From positions 248,001 through 312,000 of the forward strand of contig CM082579.2 of NCBI GenBank assembly GCA_040954595.2: DNA of 64,000 nt, in the 5' to 3' direction. The stretch is from Balanoglossus misakiensis. Taxonomy: Eukaryota > Hemichordata. The notes beneath the pieces were generated by a model. The model saw nothing but the letters and a program-made list of their open reading frames with translations, ran no database searches and had not been told where the DNA came from. The translations under genes were made by a program, and so were the position numbers. The number at the start of each line of letters is the position of its first letter. Position 1 is the stretch's first letter. This document shows positions 13,809-25,227 of the stretch, in pieces.

Positions 13809-16800
13809 CATGGAACACAGTAACTGGAAATGGGAACGCCGTGGACGCTGTCGAGGATGGCTGCAATGTCTGTGAAATGGAACCATCTCTTTGCAGATAT
13901 AGCGTGGGATTTGGTAACAAGTAAGACAATTAATTCTGTGTCGAGTGTGAACGAAGTATAAAGCTTGCATCATTACACAAAACATATTCGTGTGTATTCA
14001 TTTATGTATTCTCAAAGTACATCATTTGTTGGAAATCGAATTTGGAGAAATTTAAAACGTTTCTAAATGTCCACTGCGGCAAAATATTGGCAAAATACTA
14101 AAACCTCCACAAGCTATATATTATCACATATCATTCTGACGTGACTCTAATGCGTCAATGTGTTCAGTTTGAGTTGTAGCTTTTCATTTATTTTCCAGAA
14201 TTGATGACACAGGAGAGCCAACCTTGGATGCAATGATTATGGACGGGTAGGTATGTGTGTGTGTGTGTCAGGGGGGGTGGGGGGTGCGTGCACGTATGTG
14301 GGATGTATATGTGAATGCGGGCGTGCGTGCATGTGCTTATAATTATTACCTAAGAACAAGTGACAGACAGGTATATTGCATAATTTTTGATAATGTGTGT
14401 TTTTATTGATCATTTGACGTCTCAAGAACTCACCTTAACTTGAGTCCCTTTGATCTTCCAAGCGTCACTCACGATGTAGGCGCTGTTGGTTGTTTAAGAC
14501 GCGTGAAGAAAGCTATATCAGCAGCCAGGATGGTGATGGAGCATACGAAACACACCCTGTTGGCCGGTAACTCAGGTCAGAATTGCCTCAGTCTGGAATC
14601 CATATCTGGCGAGTTAGACATTACCTATAGCAATTATTATCAGGGATATTTTATGGGTTTCGTGGTGATACGAATGCGTCACACTGGTTGTCACTTTTTT
14701 ACGACAGTAAGAAGTTTCAATAACTGATTTATTCTGTCTATTCGTCGACTCGATTAAATTCTAACGGAAACTACCGCACGCGCGACTTCTCATGATTAAT
14801 ATCACAAATTTAGCACAATGTTTAGAGTCTGATTTAATTTGAGTCAATCTGGAAAAATACTTCACTTTCAGCGTCGGCTTTTGCACAAACATTTGGTGGT
14901 CTGCAGAACGAAAGTCTGGAAACTGACAGAACACGGTAGATATTGTTCTTTTTTACAGTCCCATAAAGTTTTCCGGCTCCATTTCAGGTCTGTACTTAAG
15001 TGTTCAGTGTCGGAGCTTCCAAGTATCATGACAGACATGGCAAAATATTAATGAAATTTCACAAAATATAACCATTTGGGATAAGATACAGGTTTTATCT
15101 GGTTTTCAGAGACAACTTTGAAAGATGGAGCAATGCTTCGTGTCAGCCAAATTTCTGGGAGGTGAGTCTCATGTTTTAATGAAAATGGTAGGTTTGACCA
15201 AAGACAGTAGAAAAGAAATTTACAATTTATTTTTCTAAATTTCATATTGGTTTTTAAGAAAAGGGTTATTTTTAATTACAATGAATTGGTAATACTTCGA
15301 TATGCAAGTGAAAATGCTTTCAATACTGCAATGTGTTGAAAAAAATAGTGTGTAACTTTCTGTTTAGAATGTGACCCCTGACCCAACAAACAGCTGTGGT
15401 CCATTTTCCCCAAGCCAGCCTACAAGTACGGAAATACCGGCTGAACTGGATATAAATGACCATGACACAATAGGTAGGAACATTGAACTGTCAGACAATT
15501 CTTACATTATAAACAGCGACGATCGTCTTAAGCGCATGTGTCAAACCAGAGACTCTAATTACTCTGGCAATTCAAACAAATTTAAATGTCACACATTGCT
15601 TCAAGCAAGCACACTTGTCAATAAATCGTATTCATTCTCCAAGGGAGAATAACAATGCAGTATATGTTCAACTCTATACATGTAATAGGCATGGTAGTTG
15701 TTGACGGTGAAAGCAATCTGGCGTGTGGAACATCAACCAACGGTCTGTCTTACAAGATAGCTGGGTATGTCAATACAGCTCCATTCACACATCAGTAGAG
15801 AGACCTACACGGGTCAAGCAATTTGTGTTATGAGGGTTTGGAGAGGAACATCATGAACTTTTCTCGTTCAAGTTTTAGGCGTAGGGACAGGGGGCACCAA
15901 TGCTGAAGTAAGAGCAGGGGGAATAGATGTAATTACACATTTTTTATTGAGCGTGTGATTTACTCGGGCGAGTAATATTCTCGAGGATGCACATAACTTC
16001 GTGGAATTAGATCTTTTTGGACGACAGAACCTTGCCCTAGTAATGCATGTGATGCACATATCGTACCGTACCATACCATCCTTCAGCTTTAGGCGAGAAA
16101 TAAATGAATTTATTATTGACAGGCGTGTTGGCGACTCCCCAATTGTTGGCGCTGGTTGCTACGTAGACAACGATGTTGGGGGCGCTGCCGCAACCGGAAA
16201 CGGAGACATCATGATCAGGTTGCTTCCAAGGTAAAATATTTACCGTGTTTTTTTTTTTACCGTACAATGTCACAGGATTTTAAGTAACATTATTAGAAAT
16301 GTAAGATCTTCACTGGATCATTGAAACCGTATAGAACGGAGAGCTTTGTTTATAAAAAGTTTTGTATTGCTCACAAAGTCTATTAAGAATGTAAATTCGG
16401 ATTTTATTAAACGACATCATTTTTTATACCCCATTTTCATTGGATATTATTTAGTTATCAGGCAGTTGAGAACATGCGCCGCGGAATGACACCGACAGAA
16501 GCTGTTGCAGATGCTTTGAGCAGAATTGCTTACAAATATAATGACTTTGGGGGTGCAGTGATTGCTGTAAATAAAGAAGGCGAATACGGTAAGGATGCAG
16601 GGTCATTTGTTTCAATATTGGCATTTCATACTGCGTGTCCATATTGTGGGTCACTGCCTTTTAATTACAAGCAACGTGTACTGACGGTACACAGGAGAAA
16701 TGCAGCGAAATGCTTCTCGTTAATACATATGTGTTTTTGTTGTTGTTTCTAAAGGCGTTGCATGCTACGGATACAGTTCTTTTCCTTTCACCTACCGAAC

Positions 16801-16939
16801 ATCTTCAATGATAAATATCACAGTGGAAGAAGTGGAGTGTACAGTGAAAGCCGAGAAACCATCCATTGGTTTCGGCAATGTAATCCAATCAAATACTTTA
16901 GTGTGGCTGGTTTTGGCTTTTTATACGTTATTCCTGTAA
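13809..16939 (+). CDS. AGA: N(4)-(beta-N-acetylglucosaminyl)-L-asparaginase (aspartylglucosaminidase), 5' incomplete
   Basis: Lysosomal Ntn-hydrolase that cleaves the GlcNAc-Asn bond of glycoproteins. Ten exons: 13809-13920, 14199-14246, 14463-14575, 14872-14935, 15110-15161, 15368-15473, 15689-15764, 16123-16230, 16455-16588, 16755-16939; all have GT/AG borders and the phases join. Recognisable pieces are [25 protein letters not shown] and the autocleavage site HD-TIG in exon 6 (nucleophile Thr codon 15467-15469). The substrate-binding GRVGDSP and ATGNGD follow in exon 8, then [10 protein letters not shown]. The signal-peptide exon is absent: the first exon opens in phase 1 at a good acceptor only 70 bp after the satellite. 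The C-terminus is odd. After the usual end of the family, about 30 extra residues finish in a hydrophobic stretch ([13 protein letters not shown], stop TAA 16937-16939). The identification is firm; exon 1 is either left of the array or lost. Confidence 0.93.
14251..14340. repeat. GT/G-rich simple repeat in an AGA intron
   Basis: A run of TG dinucleotides followed by a G-rich tract and further TG/CG-rich sequence, starting just downstream of the donor site of the second AGA exon in this window. It is a plain microsatellite with no coding content. Confidence 0.8.
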
Positions 16940-17180
16940 ATATTTGACATCAAAGGAACATTCACTCATATAATTGTTTCACGAAGTGTGAACCCGTGGA
17001 AATCTTCTAATAATTATGATAATGTTTGCAAGGTTGATGGTGCAAGACAGAACTTTGTATTGCAGAATGATTTCTTGTTATTGTACGTTTTATTTACTCA
17101 CATATACTAAACCGAAAATTGGTTGGTCGCGTCTATCACGTGACGATAAGTTGCAGTTACGGAAGCCCCTGTGATTGCAA

Positions 17181-17186
17181 AATAAA
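17181..17186 (+). promoter_or_regulatory. Candidate polyadenylation signal for AGA
   Basis: AATAAA 242 bp after the AGA stop codon. It is the first canonical hexamer I see downstream on this strand and would give a short 3' UTR. Transcript data are needed to confirm it. Confidence 0.4.
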
Positions 17187-17189
17187 AAA

Positions 17190-18694
17190 GCTGATATAAA
17201 ATTCTTTTCCACATGCGGCTACAAGTACCTGATGTTTTTTTAAACCTACTAGTGTATTTCTTATCAAAGACAACACAGAAAGCCACTAACTACATATTTT
17301 CATAAATGTAAACTGATATAAAGAATTCTTGGTTTGAAATGGTTCTTTGTACGTGAGTTAAACGAAAAGGCAAACAAAAATATCGTTGGGGGCGCTGCCC
17401 AGTACCAGTATGTCTATCCACAGTCATATGTACTCCATTGACGTGACACAGAAAATGCTCCGGGGTCTATACATGAACTGGTGGTGTGGGTTTAAATTTC
17501 TGATTCACGTTGAATTTCGTATAAAAAACACAACTAGAAAACCCAGACATTTTTTCATTTGTCTTAATCTTAGTAAACGTTCTAGATCTCACCACATAAA
17601 TGAAGGGAATGCACTTTTAAACCAAGGCTGTTCAATGTGGAATCCGAAACACACACAGATCATCCATGATTATGGTCACAGAGTATTTATTTTCAATAGG
17701 ATTAATTGGTACATCTCATGACTGCATTTCTGATAAATCCAACACAGCAGCAAATACTGATGACAGACTCCTGAACCAAATTGATTCCAATCACTCTCCC
17801 CTCATGTTTGGCAAATTGGTATATTAAAGTAGAATGAATCTGTTTTCTGGTACAAAGCTTTAACCCAAGACTCCATACGGTGCCTATACAAGTATTGCCA
17901 TAGCAACAATAACACTGTATTTCCATACAAAGGTTGCTACAAAGAAATGTAATCATGATCTCACCAATATTTTGCTACTGATCGATGTAATCACTAATTG
18001 CATTCACAAACACAAATATTTAAATATTCAGTGAATCCTCCCATTCAACATTCCGCTGTAAATGGTTCTAGTATCACACACAGGGCAAGATAATCATAAT
18101 ATGAATGAAACCTGACATAACCAGTAACTTCCAATTACTATATTGATGCAATTGGACACAAAGCATGATTGTATTAAATCTATCCTGCTGAAATGTTTGA
18201 TTCTAAACATACAGCTGACTTCAACACTAAATGTGAAGATCTGAATTGAAGGCCCAAGGCCTCACAGCTTCTATTCTCAATCCCTGTGCATCTCTTAAAG
18301 CCTCTATTCCCATTCCTGTGTATGACTTAGAGGCCACATTGTCAATCCATGCTACCAATAACAAATGTGACACATTTTGGTATCTTATATGGATGTTTAC
18401 ATTACCTTATTCCACAACACCAAATGCAAGTAAACTATATTCACACAATATGAGAGTACAACATCCCTGTAAAATATAGGGTACAGTTTGTGGTGTAGTT
18501 CCACAGTGATTGTAAATTGAAAAGAAAATGTGCAATGTACTCAACTTTAGTAGAACGAATATGTACATGATAAAGTGATATTCATGAATTTAGAATAGAA
18601 GATAAATCATCTTTGTTTTGTTGCATTCCATGCAAATAATATGTACAATATGTTGCCATCATCCACAAGGCAGGTCTTTTTCTTTATATAGAAC
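17190..18694. other. Intergenic DNA between convergent AGA and membrane-protein genes
   Basis: About 1.5 kb of AT-rich DNA between two 3' ends. The ORFs here (for example at 17,386-17,721 on plus) have no recognisable domain, no sensible splice context and biased low-complexity composition. It probably includes the 3' UTR of the minus-strand gene. Confidence 0.5.
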
Positions 18695-21383
18695 TCATGT
18701 AAGTGGTTGTTTTTCCGGTTGTGGTGGCGCTGTTGCCCCCACCACTGGGGCCAGTGTCGATGGTGTTAAACTGGTTGCTTGGTATGGAGGAGCAGGAAAG
18801 TTGGGTGGAGCATAAATGGTATATGGGGGCGGAGCTACGGACTGGGGATAAGGATTGGTGTAGGAGGAGACATCTTGTACATACTGATCTCCTCTGATTG
18901 GCTGGATGACTACTGTGCCACCTGGTGGAATGGTGGAGCCAATGATTGCTGGGGTCATTCCGCCTTGGTAGACCACAACATGCTGCAGCTAAAATGGCAG
19001 AATAAAATGGTGAACTTCAGTCTGGTAACACCATTGATATCACACACTGGGTTTTTATTTGAGAGAGTCAAGGGGAATACCAATTCTGCTGGTATAGTAG
19101 TTATCTACTTTTAACACATGGTCATCTATTTTGGGATACACTCATTTACTTTTTGCTGACTCATATGCGTTAAAAACATTAGAAAATATTAAAGAACATG
19201 CACTATATCTCTGATGTTTCTGCAATAAAATCTCAGTGTATTGGTGGGCAGGTAGCCAAATGAGCATTGCCCAAAAGAGATGAGTGTGTGTTTTTGTGTA
19301 CTGACACAACTGCATGAACTGCACTATATTATCTATGATGGATAGATTTTCATTACAAAAGTTTAGCTACAACATTACAAGTTGTATCAACTTACCGGTC
19401 TGGAAATATCTTGAAGTCGTCCCCTTCCTGCTTTCAGTTCCTGATACTGAGATATCACACAAAGAACACAGTACACCTGTAAGACACAAGATAGAAACAA
19501 TCATGTATGTGATAATGAAACAAAGGGGAAAATTCATTCAGTTAGCTCTATTGAAAGAGTCATGTAAGTGTCTTGTAATATTTTTAAGTGTTGGATTGAA
19601 GAGTGGGTTATGTATATATTGTTAAAAGCACAAGTTTCTTCTGAAAATTTGAGCTAGTAAGTACTCACATTAAGAATGGTACGTCCAATGTAGAACACTA
19701 ACTCAAAGAGAGAAAACCAGTACGTGTTTCCCAAGTCCTATTGTTAGAAAAGAAAGAAATTCAACTAAGATGGAATTCTCTTGACACAAAAGAGATACAT
19801 AATGCTATCTAAAAAAAAGGATTATTAAATATTCTTAAATTATCATCCTTTGCCAATATCAACGAATATAAAAGTATATCAAAGACAAAAAAAGGGGAAC
19901 ACAAACATATGGCAAATATTGCTATTAGCAAAGGTTTACTTCAGACTTACAGATTCCACAAAGATGTAAACAGTGCAAGCCAATTCCAGCAACATGAACA
20001 ATATCAAGGCATGTATCCATGGCAATAGCATGGCTGCATTGTCCTAGATATAATACATGAATTCAAAAATAGAAATTCAAAATAAGATCTGTGTACATCT
20101 GTTCTGACATCTTTAAAATTCAGTTCTCATATATTGTCTTAACATATCATAAAAATATTTATGAGGTGAAAGGCTTCAAAATTCATCATAAAGAGACAGA
20201 AAATCACCCATCCATTTTGAGTCTGTTGATTTCATTCAAAAGACACCGTTCACCTTACACACAGAAATTTATTGGAATGGAGCATGATAAGATATATCAC
20301 CATAGCAACTACACTACTTCACCAACAGTTGCTTTTAGGATTATATGACTTCACTGCAGGGAAATTGAGATAACGGCCACACATATTGCATATCATATTT
20401 TATTCATTGTCTGAGTTGTTGTATTCAATAATTTGTGCTGTTGCAGAAGAATATGCTGTCCACCTAGTTGGATCATATATCAGAATTAAATATTGATACT
20501 TGAAGTTGTATGACTATTGGCATTGAAATGAAACTTGAAGCAAAAGTTTGATGAATGAAGAGAAACACAAATACTCACCTTATGAACACCAACAATGAGT
20601 ACAATGGACACAGTGGCTATGAGAATGTACATAGCCAACATCACATAAAAGAGAACACGCAAACCTGCCAATGCAATTGAAAAATGGGTGAAACTACACA
20701 GATATACAGAGGCCATGGTGCAGATAACTACTGCCAAGATTCCAAACTGGCTCGTTGGAAATCTACATGTTATGTAGATAAATGAAAGTAGGAGATTTCT
20801 GCTAGCCGTCTTCCCCTATCTGTCGGTCATATCAAATATGTTACATTTCCTAAACAACACTAAGTTTTCAAATATTGCTGATTGAAGTGAGAAGCAAAAG
20901 ACAGATAATAAAATGTATATGTTTATCATATGAGTACCAATTAACATCTAACAAGTATCAATAAATACAACAATGATGACAAGTTTGCTACTGAGAATTT
21001 ATATTTAGTCATGCAATTTCTCTATGCAAATAATTTTACCTTTGGCCTGATACTCTGTAATTTCATCCATCTCATATCTGCCATAATACACAACATTGTA
21101 CAGATCAATGGCAATGCAAATCAAGGAAAATATCTGTCAAAAGGAAAAACAAGACAAGAAACTTTGCAACTTCTTTGTGAAGTGAAACCTTAACACATTT
21201 CTGCACAGAATCAACGAGATTGGATGGCAATCCTTCCTCTTTGTAAATCACCGTGACCTTTGACCGGAGTAAACCAGAAAACATGAAGGTCATGATGAGG
21301 ACAAGCCAAGAAGACATCATTAAACTAAAATGAACCAGAAAATTCTCCGTGTCCTTCTGAATATCACGTTTTATCGCCAACAT
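18695..21383 (-). CDS. Multi-pass membrane protein with PPPY-containing Pro/Tyr-rich tail (LAPTM/DUF7027-like, tentative)
   Basis: Seven minus-strand exons form one 325-residue ORF: 21383-21189, 21133-21040, 20730-20579, 20043-19951, 19737-19669, 19476-19396, 18988-18695. All join in frame with GT/AG sites; an in-frame TGA lies 8 codons before the chosen ATG. Exon 1 has a hydrophobic segment (LMMSSWLVLIMTFMF), and further membrane segments lie in exon 2 (SLICIAIDLYNVVYY), exon 3 (two), exon 4 (LPWIHALILFMLLELA) and exons 5-6. The last exon is a cytoplasmic-looking tail rich in Pro, Tyr and Thr with one PPxY motif (APPPYTIY), a type that binds WW domains of NEDD4-family ligases. The layout (four or more membrane spans, conserved LPW, QYQELK after the last span, PY tail) recalls LAPTM4 and DUF7027 proteins. 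I do not recognise a specific orthologue. The acceptor of exon 3 is the least certain border. Confidence 0.72.
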
Positions 21384-23227
21384 GAGAGCAACAAGATCAG
21401 TAACTCAAATTTTGATGTCGGCCAATATTGAACATTCACTTTCCATTTTGATGTTGATGATGCATGTTGCCTGTCCGATAGAGCACAGAAAGCGACTGAT
21501 TGTTTGAGTAATTATTTAGAGGAAACTACCTACGGCGTGTATATTGCCACGAATGCCTGTAAAATAAGAATATTGCGTCTACTTTCGATTAGCAACATAG
21601 CTACTCACTAGTGTGTATATGCCGCTGGCCAGTGATCCTGATCGGACATTGTTCCAGCAACAACACTGTCTCAGGATCGCCATCTTTGCTCCCCCTCTGT
21701 TGATGTCTCGATGTGATCTTCCTCAGATAGATACCGAAGAATGTGAGACAGAAGACGGTCGATTTAGTGCAGCTGCACCAGATCTAATGTCAGATGTCTC
21801 GATTTTTCCCCCGAACGCTGCTGTTTGACGTCACACGGATACAGCAAAAAATACTGATGTTGCTGGATGCTTTACTGATGCGGACGTTTCGCACACTGCC
21901 CTCTAGTGTCGATTTGATGCATTTGTATTAACTTCGAAAGCGCGTCACACTATCGCCAAAGTATTTATAAATATGCCCTATAATGGGGTGCACCGTGGAC
22001 ATACAATAAAATAAATAATACATTTATTCATACGCATCACGATATCAAAATTGCATCGTTCTCCAGAGATGTCTTTATCCATTATACAACGCGTCTGTTT
22101 TAGGCCCTTATAGTTCACCGTCTTTGACCTGCGTTGGTGCCGCAAGCAACAGTTGTCATAGCAACACCAATCCGGGCTAGCTGGCCACCAAGTATTTGGC
22201 ACAATCATTTAAACCCAGACTCCTTTACTTTGTTCATTTACGGCCTTCGTAATTGCAAAACAACTGGAACGGACTGATTTCCAGGCATGTGGTAAAGGAT
22301 CTTGAAAACACGAAAAGAAAGATCCATTGCTTTCTAGATGAATAACCAGGGTCAAGACAATCTTTCTTTTCTTTCCTTCCCTTTTTCTGGCGACACAAGG
22401 GATTACTGTTCAAGTCCTGGGACATCTCGGGCCAAGGTACATTTAATATAGACATGTCCAAAGCCACCGTAAAGGGATATTTAAGACTGTGTATTGTGGA
22501 GATCACAAAAGGTACACATCACTCGACTGTTAAAGGGTAGTAAAAGACTCGTCGTGGAAGACTAGTACTGTCCTGGGGGACAGACCAATGGGATTTGTTG
22601 GCACGAATACACAAGCGTTGTGAAGTCATAATCAATGAGGCGTGAGGGGAAATCAATGGGCTAGTATGAAGGGGCGACATAGACTATGAAAAGAAGCAAG
22701 ATGAGAGAGGGCAATGTTAGCTTTGTTCGGCCACTAGGTGTTCGCACTAACTTGTTGGTTGACGACGTGCGCATATCGGTGTGTTCAATAATCTGTCTGT
22801 AAGCCTACATGTGGTTACTATGGAGCTGAGTGGTGACGCGTCTGTTCAAATCGGGCTGATTTTCTACTCAATTCAGGGAGACAGTTACCTCCAGGCCAAA
22901 CTGTGAGATGTTGCTACAATAGTTGGATGACCGTGTGGTGGCGACAACACCAGGTAGATTCCAACCTTACAATTTCGACTTCCCTAGGTGTACCAATTGC
23001 ACGCCTAATGTACTGGTGGAACCCCTAGCTTTTACTGTTTGCACAAGTAATTGAGTTTACACTGCAGTGACAAGCAACCAGCCAAACAATCAGTATGACA
23101 CCACGATATTCATGACCACTGAATATGGTTCCTGGCTATGTACATGACAACACTTCACAAGAGACTGTGGTCACCGTGATCTCGCGGTTCAGATTTTGAA
23201 ACTCTCGCGAAAGCATGCCCTAAAACA
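21384..23227. promoter_or_regulatory. Head-to-head intergenic region, possible shared promoter
   Basis: The region separates the start codons of the minus-strand membrane protein (21,383) and the plus-strand 412-residue gene (23,228). It should hold both 5' UTRs and promoters. I see no clear TATA box or other element, and no coding exon that I can support. Confidence 0.35.
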
Positions 23228-24466
23228 ATGTCTGAGCAGAAGGTGGTGGCAACCGAGCGATCTCAGTCCGTCTATTCGGCTAACTGGAAAGAAGACGTTC
23301 TGTTACGGAGAAAACTGAAAGAAATCGACACGTCAGGTAGGAGGGTTGTGCACAGCATTGAAATTGATCAACGTGTCGTTAATAAACGATTCCAACAGAA
23401 GCTGTACCGATCGCGCCTGGCTTACGCTCGACTGACAGGTAACAGGGAAAAACTAAAAGAATTATTATCGAAAGACGGTTACAAGTTTAATACCAATGTC
23501 TGCGGAGATGACGACTATACTGTCAAACTACCGACAGCTAACAAACGAGCGTCGAGTGCCCCTTCCTTACGACAACAAGTTTACGGCGGTAAGGGTATGG
23601 TAGGCAGGGAGACGGTAGACAGGCCTGCAACGGTGGCTGTTACCAACCCCCACGCTAAAACTATTGATATCGATGATTTACTGATGAATATTTCGAATGG
23701 ACATCGACCATCCAGGCCTAAAAGTAGCCTTTCGGTCGCGTCTAGAAAAGTTAAAATTCGGCCTTCCACTGCGCTTGGTGGCCTCAATCAAGCCGAAACC
23801 AATGGACATCAAGTGATGGACGATGGAACTGATGTCATCGATGTCGAAATGGATACGGAGGCAGATTGGCAAGACGATGACGTGGACGATGACAATGCAA
23901 GCGGTAGAAGGGTTTCTGTCGTGAAACACACCCGATTTAAAATCGACAAAACCAGTTCCAGACCAAAGACAGCCATGGGTTTTCTGACGACTCCGACAAG
24001 TTCTAATGTTACCAATCGGCGTCCCAACAAACCACGCCGGCCAAAAAGTACCAGTTCTTCGACGAAAAGCAAAGGTGGACTGTTTGATGACGCTAAAAAA
24101 CCAACTCTGTTGGAAATCCACCAAGAACAAGTTAAAGCCGCAAATTATCCACAAAAAGTCCGACGATTTCTTACTTCTGTGAAGTCTTTGCAAAGTGGCA
24201 ACGAAGTGGATTACTACACGATGAGAGTGATAGAGGACGCCGGCAAAGGGAGTAAAAATAAACTGAATATTAACTGTGTAGAGAGTTTAGCTGAAAAGAA
24301 AGATGCACTGAGAAGCATTGGTGATTTGAACTCCAGGAATATGACAATGCGGACTATTTGTTGGGACTTCAAAATGAACAGTGGACAAGGCGAGAGTCGC
24401 GAACAGTCTGAGAGAAACGGTGAAGATAATCCCGATGACGTCGAGATGGAAGAGTTAAACGAATAA
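23228..24466 (+). CDS. Intronless 412-residue basic/acidic protein, function unknown
   Basis: A single uninterrupted ORF from ATG to TAA with normal-looking codon use, unlike the split genes around it. Residues about 15-85 are charged and probably helical (LLRRKLKEIDTSGRRV ... RLTGNREKLKELL) and look like the conserved part. The middle is basic, Ser/Thr/Pro-rich and repeats a short motif: RPKSS, RPSTA, RPKTA, RPKST. An acidic tract (EADWQDDDVDDDNASG) interrupts it near residue 215. Residues about 300-370 (PTLLEIHQEQVKAANYP onward) form another probable structured stretch, and the last 25 residues are acidic. No signal peptide or membrane segment is visible. RP(K/S)(T/S)A-type motifs occur in microtubule or ciliary proteins, but that is a loose analogy. 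A retrocopy origin would explain the missing introns. I do not recognise the family. Confidence 0.8.
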   Translation: MSEQKVVATERSQSVYSANWKEDVLLRRKLKEIDTSGRRVVHSIEIDQRVVNKRFQQKLYRSRLAYARLTGNREKLKELLSKDGYKFNTNVCGDDDYTVKLPTANKRASSAPSLRQQVYGGKGMVGRETVDRPATVAVTNPHAKTIDIDDLLMNISNGHRPSRPKSSLSVASRKVKIRPSTALGGLNQAETNGHQVMDDGTDVIDVEMDTEADWQDDDVDDDNASGRRVSVVKHTRFKIDKTSSRPKTAMGFLTTPTSSNVTNRRPNKPRRPKSTSSSTKSKGGLFDDAKKPTLLEIHQEQVKAANYPQKVRRFLTSVKSLQSGNEVDYYTMRVIEDAGKGSKNKLNINCVESLAEKKDALRSIGDLNSRNMTMRTICWDFKMNSGQGESREQSERNGEDNPDDVEMEELNE

Positions 24467-25221
24467 GGGAGAATATCAGATTTTGTGGATGCTTAAGGAG
24501 TGATTGACAACATAAACTGTTGATGTGCAGAAGGATGTGGATTTCTGTGTGAAAGCTCTAGGAAAAGACCCGCTAGGGAGAAAGCTTCAGTATGCCATGT
24601 TTGTACAAAACCGGGATGAAATGTGTGTACCTGGAGGCTTCAATGACAATCTTACCAAATATACCCAATAGTTTGTTTTAGTATTCACCAACGCAATGAA
24701 TGTTCGGATGCCATGGAAATTTCAATTTTTAGGCCACACTTTAGAAGCTTTGGTCAACTGCATGAATTTATTGACATGGAACGATTTTCAGATTAATCAC
24801 CTGAAAATCAGGTACATATACAGCGTTGATTACATAAACGGCATTTGAACGATAGACAGATGAACTTAGCGTGGAGGTACCAACAGACTCCATGAACTTA
24901 ATTCGTCAATCCTGAGACACGGCTAACATGCTCCGAGTAGAACTCTAAACCAAACTACATTTGTGCTACGCACATCTCTGTATACACATCCATATACTTG
25001 GAATTATGGAAAAATGTATTGTCTTTGATATAAAGATGTGTGATATCTATATCGCATCTCTAAAATACTCAAGTAGAACTTATTCATGATACGTTGTGAA
25101 CTTAGGACCTTGTGTTGCTTTAGTTTCAATTTTGCAAAGTTTTAGATTTGGGGCAATTGTAACTTGGAAACTTTGATTGGAATAGTTGTCTGCCCGACCA
25201 GTTACTGACTAGTGTTGCTTG

Positions 25222-25227
25222 AATAAA
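25222..25227 (+). promoter_or_regulatory. Candidate polyadenylation signal for the 412-residue gene
   Basis: AATAAA about 0.76 kb after the stop codon, in AT-rich DNA. It is a plausible 3' end only. Confidence 0.3.

Noticed and set aside
17386-17721. 111-residue plus-strand ORF
   Set aside because: No recognisable domain, low-complexity His/Ser/Asn composition, and it lies between two convergent 3' ends without splice context.
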